Assembly: GCF_001619615.1 (NCBI RefSeq)
Contig: NZ_LQQP01000006.1
Location: 1 to 64,000 of the forward strand
DNA from: Microbacterium sp. T32
Lineage (GTDB): Bacteria > Actinomycetota > Actinomycetes > Actinomycetales > Microbacteriaceae
Direction of reading: 5' to 3'
DNA: 64,000 nt
Under the pieces are notes generated by a model, which was not told the origin of the DNA, did not search any database, and saw only the letters and a list, made by a program, of their open reading frames with translations. The position numbers were made by a program, and so were the translations under genes. How positions within the stretch are numbered: position 1 is the stretch's first letter; every line of letters begins with the position of its first letter. Positions 25,259 through 33,640 of the stretch are shown piece by piece.

Positions 25259-26272
25259 GTGGGTGTCACCCCGCTCATCTGGATCATCACGATCGCGATC
25301 ACGATCGCGTTCTTCGTCTTCGAGTTCTTCGCGCACGTGCGCAAGCCGCACGAACCCACCGTCGGCGAATCCGCCCGCTGGTCGGCGTTCTACATCGGCC
25401 TGGCGCTGCTCTTCGGCGTCGGAATCGGCGTGTTCTCGGGCTGGACGTTCGGCGGCGAGTACTTCGCCGGCTACCTGACCGAGAAGGCGCTGTCGATCGA
25501 CAACCTCTTCGTGTTCCTCATCATCATGACCGGCTTCGCGGTGCCCAAGAAGTACCAGCAGAAGGTGCTGATGATCGGCATCGTCATCGCGCTGATCATG
25601 CGCGGAGCGTTCATCGCCGTCGGTGCGGCGCTGATCGAGAACTTCTCGTGGATCTTCTACATCTTCGGTGCGCTCCTGCTTTTCCTCGCGTACCGCCAGG
25701 CCTTCGCGCACGGCGAGAGCGACCCCGCGAACGGCAAGTTCATGCGGTTCGTCCGCCGCATCCTCCCCGTCAGCGAGGAGTACAACGCAGACAAGCTCAC
25801 CGTGCACAAGGACGGCAAGCGCTTCGTCACCCCGATGCTCCTGGTCATCGTCGCGATCGGCTTTATCGACCTCGTCTTCGCGATCGACTCGATTCCCGCG
25901 ATCTACGGTCTGACGAACGAGGCGTACATCGTCTTCACCGCCAACGCGTTCGCCCTGATGGGCCTGCGCCAGCTGTACTTCCTGATCGGCGGTCTGCTCG
26001 AGCGTCTCGTCTACCTGTCGCAGGGGCTGGCCGTCATCCTGGCGTTCATCGGCGTGAAGCTCGTCTTCCATGCGCTGCATGTCAACGAGCTGCCGTTCAT
26101 CAACGGCGGAGAGCCGCTGCTGTGGGTGCCCGAGATCCCGATCTGGCTCTCGCTGCTGTTCATCGCCGCGACCGTCGCGGTGGCGACCGTCGCCAGCCTC
26201 GCCAAGACGCGGAGGGATGCCGAGAAGAAGCGGCTCGAGGGCGAGAAGGCCGTCGACGCCCCCGGACACTGA
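25259..26272 (+). CDS. TerC family membrane protein, probable manganese exporter
   Basis: A 337-residue membrane protein with about eight or nine spans. It shows the TerC pattern: GEYFAGYLTEKALSIDNLFV near residue 75 and LIDLVFAIDSIPAIYGLT near residue 203, each with acidic residues inside membrane helices, plus LMGLRQLYFLIGGLLERLVYLS. TerC proteins include tellurite-resistance proteins and the YkoY/MeeY manganese exporters. The Mn2+ riboswitch directly upstream points to manganese export. GTG start behind GGAGG; a longer frame from 24998 would run through the riboswitch. Confidence 0.92.
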   Translation: MGVTPLIWIITIAITIAFFVFEFFAHVRKPHEPTVGESARWSAFYIGLALLFGVGIGVFSGWTFGGEYFAGYLTEKALSIDNLFVFLIIMTGFAVPKKYQQKVLMIGIVIALIMRGAFIAVGAALIENFSWIFYIFGALLLFLAYRQAFAHGESDPANGKFMRFVRRILPVSEEYNADKLTVHKDGKRFVTPMLLVIVAIGFIDLVFAIDSIPAIYGLTNEAYIVFTANAFALMGLRQLYFLIGGLLERLVYLSQGLAVILAFIGVKLVFHALHVNELPFINGGEPLLWVPEIPIWLSLLFIAATVAVATVASLAKTRRDAEKKRLEGEKAVDAPGH

Positions 26273-26276
26273 ACCG

Positions 26277-26314
26277 GGCAACGGGTCCACGACACCCGTC
26301 GTGGACCCGTTGCC
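26277..26314 (+). terminator. Strong terminator after the TerC gene
   Basis: Perfect 17-bp arms GGCAACGGGTCCACGAC and GTCGTGGACCCGTTGCC around an ACCC loop, 4 bp after the stop. Confidence 0.85.
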
Positions 26315-26362
26315 GATCCGTTGGCGGAGCGCAACCCCGCGGGCGACCGCAGCCGGTCGACC

Positions 26363-26368
26363 TACCGT
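26363..26368 (+). promoter_or_regulatory. -10 box of a leaderless transcript (LLM oxidoreductase)
   Basis: TACCGT lies 6 nt before the ATG at 26375. Confidence 0.55.
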
Positions 26369-26374
26369 GACGGC

Positions 26375-27340
26375 ATGACTCGTTTCGGATACACCCTCAT
26401 GACCGAGCAGAGCGGCCCCCGGGAACTCGTGCAGTACGCGGTCGGCGCGGAGCGCGCCGGCTACGACTTCCTCGTCTCGAGCGACCACTACTCCCCCTGG
26501 CTGACCTCGCAGGGCCACGCTCCCTACGCCTGGACGGTGCTCGGCGCCGTCGCGCAGGCGACCACCGACGTCGAGCTGATGACGTACGTCACGTGCCCGA
26601 CGATCCGGTACCACCCCGCGGTCGTGGCCCAGAAGGCCGCGACGCTCCAACTGCTGTCGGACGGACGGTTCACCCTCGGCCTCGGCTCGGGCGAGAACCT
26701 CAACGAGCACGTCGTCGGCGAAGGCTGGCCGGCCGTGCTCGCCCGCCAGGACATGCTCGTCGAGGCCATCGAGATCATCCGGGCACTGCACACCGGCGAG
26801 CTGGTGACGTACGACGGAGAGTACTTCCGCGTCGACTCGGCCCGGGTGTGGGACGCCCCCGAGGGCGGCGTACCGATCGGTGTCGCCGTCTCGGGCGAGC
26901 ACTCGATCGAGCGGTTCGCCCCGCTCGGCGACCACCTGATCACCACGGAGCCCGAAGCCGACCTCGTCCGCGGGTGGGACGAGCACCACGACGGCGACTC
27001 GCGGAAGATCGGTCAGATCCCGATCAGCTGGGACCCCGACAAGGATGCCGCGATCGCCCGCGCCCACGACCAGTTCCGGTGGTTCGCCGGCGGGTGGGCG
27101 GTGAACTCCGACCTTCCGACCCCCGCGGGGTTCGCGGGGGCCTCGCAGTTCGTGCGCCCCGAGGATGTCGCGGCCTCCATCGCGTGCGGGCCGGATCTCG
27201 ACGAACTGGCGGAGAGCGTCCGCCCGTTCCTCGACGCCGGCTTCACGGACATCGCGATCGTCCAAGTGGGCGACGAGCAGCAGCAGCGCTTCGTGGACGA
27301 GATCGCCGCACCGCTGCTCGAGAAGCTCCGCGCTCTCTGA
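26375..27340 (+). CDS. LLM class F420-dependent oxidoreductase (G6PDH-like)
   Basis: A 321-residue luciferase-like TIM-barrel oxidoreductase. It begins TRFGYTLMTEQSGPRELVQY, followed by DFLVSSDHYSPWL, which carries the coenzyme-contacting residues, and has GRFTLGLGSGENLNEHVVG near residue 100. This order fits the TIGR03557-type group of F420-dependent glucose-6-phosphate dehydrogenase-like proteins. Substrate unknown. Start chosen at the leaderless ATG rather than a longer frame from 26321. Converges with the XRE gene that ends at 27369. Confidence 0.9.
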   Translation: MTRFGYTLMTEQSGPRELVQYAVGAERAGYDFLVSSDHYSPWLTSQGHAPYAWTVLGAVAQATTDVELMTYVTCPTIRYHPAVVAQKAATLQLLSDGRFTLGLGSGENLNEHVVGEGWPAVLARQDMLVEAIEIIRALHTGELVTYDGEYFRVDSARVWDAPEGGVPIGVAVSGEHSIERFAPLGDHLITTEPEADLVRGWDEHHDGDSRKIGQIPISWDPDKDAAIARAHDQFRWFAGGWAVNSDLPTPAGFAGASQFVRPEDVAASIACGPDLDELAESVRPFLDAGFTDIAIVQVGDEQQQRFVDEIAAPLLEKLRAL

Positions 27341-27368
27341 CGCGCCGCATCCGGTCGCGCGGTCGCGC

Positions 27369-28316
27369 TCAGACCGCGTGGCCGGTTTCGCGCACCCACT
27401 GCTCGAGCCGCCACACCGGCACTCGGAAGACGCGGGCGACGTCGGCGATCGAATGGTTGCCCTCGACCACGGATGCCACGGCGAACTCCTGCAACGAGCG
27501 GAAGTTGCGCCCGCCCAGCGGCCCCACGCGAAGGTCCGCGAACGTGCGGGGCACCGTGGCGGAACCGGCGCCGGGAGCCACGAACACGTAGGCGGAAGCG
27601 TTCTGCATCCCCCGCTCGGCGGCGCGCTGGTGGACCCTCGGCGCCACCGACGGGGCGTGTGGAGGGAGAACCGGCGCGGCGGGCTCCGTCGGCGCGGGCG
27701 GCGGGGCCGCCGGGGGTCCCGCGTGCACCGTCTGCCACGGCGCCGGCGGGAGCACCTCCGTCCCCGGAGCGATGTGCGGGGAGAACCCCGCGGCCGGGAA
27801 CCGCTCGACCCGGGGCATCGGCATGGAGGCTGCGGGGAACGGCTCAGCCGGCCCGCCGACGGGCGCGGCGGGGGCCATCCTCGGCCGGGCCACGGCGGCC
27901 GGCGTGACGGGCGGGCTCGTGAGCGGTGTCTCCGCGACGGCGGAAGCGGCGGCCGGGGACGGCGCCGACGTCATCCACGGAGCGGGAGGAAGCTCGCCGC
28001 CCCAGATCACGGGACTCGGCACCACGTGCGGACTGGCGCTCGGCGCATCGATCGCGTCGGACGTGGGCGGCCCGGCGACCGCGTCGCCGAACAGATCGGA
28101 TACGCCGACCTCGAACACGTCGGCGAGTGCGACGAGCACCGCCAGGGGGACGGCCGTGCGGCCGGCCTCGATCGAACGGAGGCGCTGCTCGGACAGCTCG
28201 GCCTCGAAGGACAGCGCCGTGAGGGACATGCCGCGGGCCAGACGCATGGCTCGCACCCGCTCCCCGAGTGTGTGCAGAACCGCGTTCAGACGGTCGTCCT
28301 CGTGCTCCTCGGTCAC
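27369..28316 (-). CDS. XRE family regulator with a C-terminal HTH-like module shared with its neighbour
   Basis: A 315-residue protein in three parts. Residues 17-78 are a Cro/C1-type helix-turn-helix (RLARGMSLTALSFEAELSEQ, RSIEAGRTAVP, LADVFEVGVSDLF). Residues 80-255 are a Pro/Ala-rich, probably disordered linker. Residues 257-311 form a compact module (RTFADLRVGPLGGRNFRSLQ, SIADVARVFRVPVWRLEQWV) that looks like a second helix-turn-helix. The same module ends the membrane beta-helix protein encoded upstream. The GTG start overlaps that gene's stop, so the two are translationally coupled. Likely regulates the adjacent polymer genes; targets unknown. Confidence 0.85.
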   Translation of the reverse strand: MTEEHEDDRLNAVLHTLGERVRAMRLARGMSLTALSFEAELSEQRLRSIEAGRTAVPLAVLVALADVFEVGVSDLFGDAVAGPPTSDAIDAPSASPHVVPSPVIWGGELPPAPWMTSAPSPAAASAVAETPLTSPPVTPAAVARPRMAPAAPVGGPAEPFPAASMPMPRVERFPAAGFSPHIAPGTEVLPPAPWQTVHAGPPAAPPPAPTEPAAPVLPPHAPSVAPRVHQRAAERGMQNASAYVFVAPGAGSATVPRTFADLRVGPLGGRNFRSLQEFAVASVVEGNHSIADVARVFRVPVWRLEQWVRETGHAV

Positions 28317-30439
28317 CGCCGACCTCCTCCGCCGATCGGGTTTCGCGCTGCCTCCTCGACCCACTGTTGCAGCCTCCACTGCTGGATGCGGAACAGACGC
28401 GCGATGGTCGGCACGGAATAGCCGCCTTCGAGCACCGCGGCCACGGCGAACTGCTGCAGGGACGCGAACGTGCGACCCTCGAGCGGGCCCGTGCGCAGGT
28501 CCGCGAACGAGCGCGGTCGCTGTGTCGCGGGGCGCGGCCCCGCGGCCGGAGCGGAGGCCGGCCGGACGGCGGGTCCGCGCGAGCCGGCGCCCGTGGGCAC
28601 CACGGTCGGGGTCTCCCACGCGACGCCCGGACCCGGCACGGCGACCGGCTCGGGGATGACGACCCGCTGGGATGCCATCGGCGGCGCCCACGTCGGGATC
28701 GGCGAACGCCCCGCGTAGGCGGCCTTCTGCTCTTCGCCGTGCCGCAGGAGCGCTTCGTGCAGGAGCTTGCGGAGCTTCTGGTGCTCGCGCCGCCGACGCC
28801 AGAGCACCGGAACGCCGATGGCGGGGATCAGCAGCACGAGCGCCCACATCCACATCATCGGGTGGTCGTTCATCCACCCGACCCACGCCCATTGGAAGGT
28901 CCAGTCGGTCTGGACGTTGTTCGCCTGCATCGTGCGCGAGCCCGACCACATCGCGACGACGTCCTGCCCGACGCCGTGGAACGTGTTCCCCGTGATGTCG
29001 GCGCGGGCGTCCTCGGCCAGTTCGATTCCGAACCCGGATGCCACTCGCACGTCGTTGTCGCGGATGATCACGGCCGCCCCGGTGAGCTCCACCGCGATGC
29101 GGCGGCCGGAGAGGCGGGAGTCCGACACCGTGGCATCCGTGATCTTCCCGGAGACGTCGAGCGCCCGCAGGTCGGACGACGCGAGATCGGCATCGGCCAC
29201 CGTGAGGCCCGTCGACGGCCCCTCGACGAGCACTGCGCTGCGGGTCTCCGCCACCTCCGTGCCACGGATCTCCGTCGTGTCGGTGGAGATCACCCGCACG
29301 CCACCATCGCGGTTGTCCCGCACGTGCGAGCCGGTGAGGGTGAACCCCTTCGTGGGACTGAGCCCGTATCCGCCCGACGTGGGGCCGTCGGCGAGAGCGG
29401 AGCCGTCGACCCGGATCCCCCAGCCCGTGGAGCCGGACACCGTGCTGTCCGTGATCTTCGTGCCCGGGGACTGCCGCGAGATGGAGATCCCGTCGCCGCC
29501 GGACCCGGTGATCGTGGTCCGTTCCACGGTGGTGTCCGAGGATCCGTTGGTGACCTCCATACCGGTGAGCGTGGAGTTCTCGATCGTGCTGTCCTGGATC
29601 CCGGCCTGGGTCGTGTCGGAGAAGAACACCCCGTAGTGCAGCCCCGTGATCTTGGTCGAGACGATTCCCGCCGAGGCGCGATCGTCGCCGGTTCCGGTGA
29701 CGGCGAGACCGCCGGTGCGGCCGCTCCAGAAGCCCAGGTCGCGCACCTCCGCGTATCCCACCGTCAACACGCCGTCGCGTGCGCGCAGGTACGCCCGTCC
29801 ATCCGTCTCGTCGGTATCCGGCGCCGCCGTGGCGTCGTCCCAGGACGTGATGACGAGCGGGTCGGTCTCCGCGCCCAGGAGGTGGATGATTCCTCCCCAC
29901 CCGACGATGCTCGTCGTCCCCTTCGGCGAACTCTCCATGCGCATTGTTCCGAAGGCCGTGATGTCCAGGATCGCCCCTCGGCGCACCACGATGTTCCGCA
30001 CGACGGTAATGGTCCGCTCGTCGTCGATACGTACCGCACCCAGGGCGCCGAGATCGGCGAGAGCGTATGTCGTGGGTTGCCCGTTCTTCGGCGCCAGCAC
30101 GACGGTATTCCACTGGTCCACGAGGGCCGGGTCGCCGGGCGCGAGCGCCGCCACCGCCGTGAGCCGCGCGTCCTCGGCCGCGACCAGCTCGGCCGGGGTC
30201 TTCGGAGCGGCCGGGGCGTCAGTGGCATCCGGGGTCGGGGCCTCCCCCACGACGGGGCCGCTCGGGGCGTCGGCGCGGAACCACGGCAGGAACGTCCCCG
30301 TGTGGACGAAGTTCCCCACGAGCACGACGCCGACCACGAGCACGATCACGGCGATCACCATGATCACGCGAGCCACCCCGCGGATGGCGGGATGCGTGTC
30401 GCCGCGCTCGACCGCGGTCAGGGCGCCGTCGTCAGCCAC
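28313..30439 (-). CDS. Membrane-anchored right-handed beta-helix protein with cytosolic HTH-like tail
   Basis: A 708-residue protein. Residues 1-22 are polar, 24-45 a membrane helix, and about 120-515 a long right-handed parallel beta-helix with repeats such as STIENSTLTGMEVTNGSSDT and DSTVSGSTGWGIRVDGSA. A second membrane helix (about 528-550) is followed by RRRR, placing the tail in the cytosol. Residues 643-697 repeat the helix-turn-helix-like module of the XRE protein (34 of 55 identical by eye). Beta-helices of this type bind or modify polysaccharides. It overlaps the GT2 synthase gene by 8 bp. Possible roles: polymer sensor and regulator, epimerase/lyase, or assembly factor. Confidence 0.83.
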   Translation of the reverse strand: MADDGALTAVERGDTHPAIRGVARVIMVIAVIVLVVGVVLVGNFVHTGTFLPWFRADAPSGPVVGEAPTPDATDAPAAPKTPAELVAAEDARLTAVAALAPGDPALVDQWNTVVLAPKNGQPTTYALADLGALGAVRIDDERTITVVRNIVVRRGAILDITAFGTMRMESSPKGTTSIVGWGGIIHLLGAETDPLVITSWDDATAAPDTDETDGRAYLRARDGVLTVGYAEVRDLGFWSGRTGGLAVTGTGDDRASAGIVSTKITGLHYGVFFSDTTQAGIQDSTIENSTLTGMEVTNGSSDTTVERTTITGSGGDGISISRQSPGTKITDSTVSGSTGWGIRVDGSALADGPTSGGYGLSPTKGFTLTGSHVRDNRDGGVRVISTDTTEIRGTEVAETRSAVLVEGPSTGLTVADADLASSDLRALDVSGKITDATVSDSRLSGRRIAVELTGAAVIIRDNDVRVASGFGIELAEDARADITGNTFHGVGQDVVAMWSGSRTMQANNVQTDWTFQWAWVGWMNDHPMMWMWALVLLIPAIGVPVLWRRRREHQKLRKLLHEALLRHGEEQKAAYAGRSPIPTWAPPMASQRVVIPEPVAVPGPGVAWETPTVVPTGAGSRGPAVRPASAPAAGPRPATQRPRSFADLRTGPLEGRTFASLQQFAVAAVLEGGYSVPTIARLFRIQQWRLQQWVEEAARNPIGGGGRR

Positions 30440-31718
30440 GCGCCTGGTCCGTCACCGACGGGGCGGGCGCGCCCAGACCGACGCTCGCGCCGGACTGTCC
30501 CTCGCCGCCCAGGCTCGCCTCGGTCTGTCCCTCCCCGCCCTGCGTGTCGGCAGAACGCGTGAGCCACCCCTGCTTGTTCATGGTGACCAGCGCATACACC
30601 TTGATGGGAAGCGAGACGAAGATGATGACGAGCGTCACGAGGGGCAGCAGGACGATGTCTTCCGGACGCCGCCAGAGGTGGGACATCCCGCGGATGCCAC
30701 GACCGACGAACATCCACACGATCGCGAGGATCAGGCCGATCGTCGGGTGCTCCGTGCGCACGGCCAGGACCACGTACGCGAGAGCGACGAACATCGTGAA
30801 CGGTGTCAGCAGGATCTGCATCATCGTGATCTGCGAGATCAGCGGCACCTTGAAGATCCAGCCGTGGCGGATCGCGGTGAGGTAGCACCGGTAGGAGTTG
30901 CGGCTCCAGCGGACGCGCTGCTTCACGAAGGCCCGGAAGGTGCCCGGGAACATCGACAGCGCCCGCGCACTGTCCTGATGCGCGACGCGGAAACCCTGCG
31001 AGAGCACGAGCCACGTCATCCGCCCGTCGTCCCCCGCCACGCATTCCTTGCCGAGGAAGATCTCGTGCTCCAGGTCCTCGACGCGGGGCTGGATCGCCGA
31101 GGTGCGGTAGGCCGCGGTGCGGCCCGACGCGCAGATCACGCCACCGAACCGCCCCATCGCGGGGGCATAGTCCGTGCAGCGGAGGTCGATGATCCAGTCC
31201 GCGACCCGGCGCCACACACTCGACTTCGGCAGGTAGACGTTCTGCCGCGTGCTGACCGCGCCGACCGCCGGATCGATGAAGGGCATCTGGACGGCGTCGA
31301 GCATGCCGTCCTCCCACGCGGTGTCCGAGTCGATGAACACGATCAGTTCGGTGTCCACCATGCGGATGCCGACACCCAGCGCCGAACGCTTGCCGCGGTG
31401 CCGGAACATCACGACCTCGACGGTCGGGATCTGCAGCGCCTCGATCCGCTCCTGCGCTTCGACGTCGGCGACGTCGAGGACGATGATGATGCGCGACGGC
31501 CCCTGCCGCACCCACGTCTGCAGGCACCGCAGGAGGACGTCGGGGTCTTCGTGGAAGGACGGGACGACGACCGTGGTCGTGGTCCGGAAGTCGTTGCGGA
31601 CCGGGCGCGACGTCGCGGCCAGGACCTTGCGGACGATCCAGAAACCCCACGAGACGATGCCGAGATATCCGAACGGCAGCAGCCACATCAGCTGCTCTCC
31701 GAATGACCCGTGACCCAC
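30432..31718 (-). CDS. Processive family 2 glycosyltransferase (polysaccharide synthase) A
   Basis: A 428-residue membrane glycosyltransferase. It has an N-terminal span, then a GT-A domain with VVVPSFHEDPDVLLR, the metal-binding VFIDSDTAWEDG and acceptor region, and the processive-synthase signature QRVRW (Q-x-x-R-W type). About four C-terminal spans follow, forming the export channel. This is the layout of hyaluronan, cellulose and alginate synthases. The sugar cannot be read. GTG start behind GGGGAG. First gene of a three-gene overlapping operon with the membrane beta-helix protein and the XRE regulator. Confidence 0.9.
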   Translation of the reverse strand: MGHGSFGEQLMWLLPFGYLGIVSWGFWIVRKVLAATSRPVRNDFRTTTTVVVPSFHEDPDVLLRCLQTWVRQGPSRIIIVLDVADVEAQERIEALQIPTVEVVMFRHRGKRSALGVGIRMVDTELIVFIDSDTAWEDGMLDAVQMPFIDPAVGAVSTRQNVYLPKSSVWRRVADWIIDLRCTDYAPAMGRFGGVICASGRTAAYRTSAIQPRVEDLEHEIFLGKECVAGDDGRMTWLVLSQGFRVAHQDSARALSMFPGTFRAFVKQRVRWSRNSYRCYLTAIRHGWIFKVPLISQITMMQILLTPFTMFVALAYVVLAVRTEHPTIGLILAIVWMFVGRGIRGMSHLWRRPEDIVLLPLVTLVIIFVSLPIKVYALVTMNKQGWLTRSADTQGGEGQTEASLGGEGQSGASVGLGAPAPSVTDQARG

Positions 31719-31792
31719 CTGTTCTCCCCGTGACGTTCGGCGGATACGCCGAATGGCGGCCCGGGGAGACAGTGAAGATTACCGCGTCCGCA

Positions 31793-32782
31793 TTACGCGC
31801 ACGCAACGTCCGTGAGCGACACGCCCGCCGGGACGCTGTTGTCGCAGCCGACGACGTTGCCCTGTCCACGGGCCGGACCGACGACCGCAACCCCGACGCC
31901 GCCCGCCCCCGGACGCAGGTCGTTCCCCGCCACGATGTTCGCGGCCCCCCACGGAGCGAGGATGGCGTGGATGCTCACGGCATCCACAGATCCTGCGACG
32001 GTGTTGCCCTCGAACCGCCACTCCGACCCCTTGAGGTCCACGACGCTGTCGACGACGGACGCGGAGCCGACGGACAGCGACGAGTCGCGCACGACCCCGC
32101 CGGTCGTGCCCTCCTTGACGTCGAGGGCCTCTGCTGTCGTGTCGGCGACGACGAGATCCGTGAAGGTGTTGCGGTCGCTGCGGTCGGGGCCGCACTCGGT
32201 GTACCGGCACCAGTTGGACTCGGCGGATCCGACGTACACGCCCTCGCCGAACTCGGGATCCGTCCGACCGGTGCGTTCGATCGTCACCGAGCGGACGGTG
32301 TTGTCGGCGCTCCCGGCGCGCAGGTGCAGACCCTCCTGGCCGACGTCGGAGATCGTCAACCCGCTCAGAGTCGAGTGGGTCGTGGCATCCAGGACCACCC
32401 CCTTCTGGCCTCCGCGCACGTCGAGGTCGCGGATGTCCCAGTAGGCCGCCCCCTCGAGATGCAACGTGTACCCGTCCGCGACGTCGCCGCCGTCGAGCAC
32501 CGTCCCGGCCGAGCCGCACAGGATGATGGGCGCCTCCGCGGTCGCGGCCACGGCCGCGCGGAAACGCCCGCGGTACACCGTCGGGGAGAGCTGCAGCACG
32601 GTTCCCGGAACCGCGGCGTCCAGGGCGGCCTGCAGCGACTCCGCCCCCTCCCCCACGGCGACGGCGCCGGGCGCGCAGGGGACCATCGTCGCGGCCGGCT
32701 GCGCCGCGGGCTCGGGCGCGCACCCCGCGAGCGCGGTCACGGCGGCGGCGAGCGCGATCACGGCGGCGACGGTGCGGTTCAT
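31793..32782 (-). CDS. Right-handed beta-helix repeat lipoprotein
   Basis: A 329-residue lipoprotein with signal peptide and lipobox LAGC (Cys21). The mature part begins with GEGAESLQAALDAAVPGTVL, the usual entry strand-helix of pectate-lyase-like folds. It continues as a parallel beta-helix (HSTLSGLTISDVGQEGLHLR, NTVRSVTIERTG). Four cysteines are present. It is exported beside a polysaccharide synthase and a GH114-like enzyme, so it probably binds or acts on the polymer outside the cell. It ends 74 bp before the synthase start, on the same strand. Confidence 0.87.
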   Translation of the reverse strand: MNRTVAAVIALAAAVTALAGCAPEPAAQPAATMVPCAPGAVAVGEGAESLQAALDAAVPGTVLQLSPTVYRGRFRAAVAATAEAPIILCGSAGTVLDGGDVADGYTLHLEGAAYWDIRDLDVRGGQKGVVLDATTHSTLSGLTISDVGQEGLHLRAGSADNTVRSVTIERTGRTDPEFGEGVYVGSAESNWCRYTECGPDRSDRNTFTDLVVADTTAEALDVKEGTTGGVVRDSSLSVGSASVVDSVVDLKGSEWRFEGNTVAGSVDAVSIHAILAPWGAANIVAGNDLRPGAGGVGVAVVGPARGQGNVVGCDNSVPAGVSLTDVACA

Positions 32783-32789
32783 CGCGTCG

Positions 32790-32795
32790 AGTATC
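32790..32795 (-). promoter_or_regulatory. -10 box of a leaderless transcript (beta-helix lipoprotein)
   Basis: GATACT on the minus strand lies 7 nt before the ATG at 32782. The divergent gene at 32822 has its own box, so both promoters sit in 39 bp. Confidence 0.45.
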
Positions 32796-32809
32796 CCAGG
32801 CAACGCCCG

Positions 32810-32815
32810 TAGGGT
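32810..32815 (+). promoter_or_regulatory. -10 box of a leaderless transcript (GH114-like lipoprotein)
   Basis: TAGGGT lies 6 nt before the ATG at 32822. Confidence 0.55.
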
Positions 32816-32821
32816 GGTCGC

Positions 32822-33640
32822 ATGCCGCGCGCCCTCCACCTCGCCGGCATCACCGCGTTCGTCCTCGCCCTGACCGCGTGCGCGCCGGCGGAGGCGACAC
32901 CGCCCGGCGGAACGGTCGCCTTCCCGATCGGTGCCCGCATCGACTATCAGCTCGGTGAGCCGTATCCCCCGGCGGAGGGTGTCGGCCTCGTCGTCCGCGA
33001 CCGCACCGCCGAACCGGCTGACGGCGTGTACTCGGTCTGTTACGTCAACGCCTTCCAGACCCAGCCCGGCGAGAGCGCGGACTGGCCGAAGGGGACCCTC
33101 CTCGAACGCGATGGGGAACCGGTCATCGACCCCGACTGGCCCGACGAACGTCTCGCCGACACGTCCACCGCGGAGAAACGGGATCGCGTCGTGGCGCACG
33201 TCGCTCCCTGGGTACGCGGGTGCGCGGCATCCGGCTTCCGCGCGGTCGAGTTCGACAACCTCGACACGTTCACCCGCACCGACGGCGCGCTCACGCTCCA
33301 GGACAATGCCGCGGTCGCGACCGCGCTCGTGAGGGTGGCGCACGAGATGGGCCTCGCCGCCGGTCAGAAGAACGCCGCGGAGTTCGCGCGGGAGCTGCGG
33401 GATGCCGCGGGCTTCGACTTCGCCGTCGCCGAGGAGTGCGCGGCCTTCGACGAGTGCGGCACTTACACGGACGTGTACGGGTCGCGGGTGATCGACATCG
33501 AGTACAGCGACCAGCTGCCCCGCTCGTTCGCGGACATGTGCGCCGACGAGGCCACCCCCGCGGCCACGGTGCTCCGTGACCGGCGACTCGCGGCCCCCGG
33601 GTCCGCCGAGTACGTCTTCGCGAGCTGCCCCGAGCCCTAG
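32822..33640 (+). CDS. GH114-like lipoprotein (endo-alpha-1,4-polygalactosaminidase family)
   Basis: A 272-residue lipoprotein with lipobox LTAC (Cys20). The mature domain shows the GH114 TIM-barrel pattern: FPIGARIDYQLGEPYPP early, VYSVCYVNAFQTQ, SGFRAVEFDNLDTF around residues 139-152 with a conserved Asp, and FDFAVAEECAAFDECGTY with a conserved Glu-Glu-Cys. GH114 enzymes cut alpha-1,4-galactosamine polymers. It lies divergent from the beta-helix lipoprotein in a synthase locus, which suggests trimming of the polymer made there. Substrate by homology only. Its 3' end is overlapped antisense by the FBP-domain gene. Confidence 0.85.
   Translation: MPRALHLAGITAFVLALTACAPAEATPPGGTVAFPIGARIDYQLGEPYPPAEGVGLVVRDRTAEPADGVYSVCYVNAFQTQPGESADWPKGTLLERDGEPVIDPDWPDERLADTSTAEKRDRVVAHVAPWVRGCAASGFRAVEFDNLDTFTRTDGALTLQDNAAVATALVRVAHEMGLAAGQKNAAEFARELRDAAGFDFAVAEECAAFDECGTYTDVYGSRVIDIEYSDQLPRSFADMCADEATPAATVLRDRRLAAPGSAEYVFASCPEP

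Noticed and set aside
27369..30113. Minus-strand open frame of over 900 codons spanning the XRE and beta-helix genes
   Set aside because: Only its last 315 codons form a recognisable protein (XRE). The rest overlaps the beta-helix gene in another frame and is low-complexity Arg/Gly/His sequence, an effect of high GC.
27369..33640. Calling the GT2/beta-helix locus an alginate system
   Set aside because: Only the general synthase plus beta-helix combination matches. No GDP-mannose dehydrogenase, acetylase or other alginate gene is present, and the GH114-like enzyme points to another polymer.
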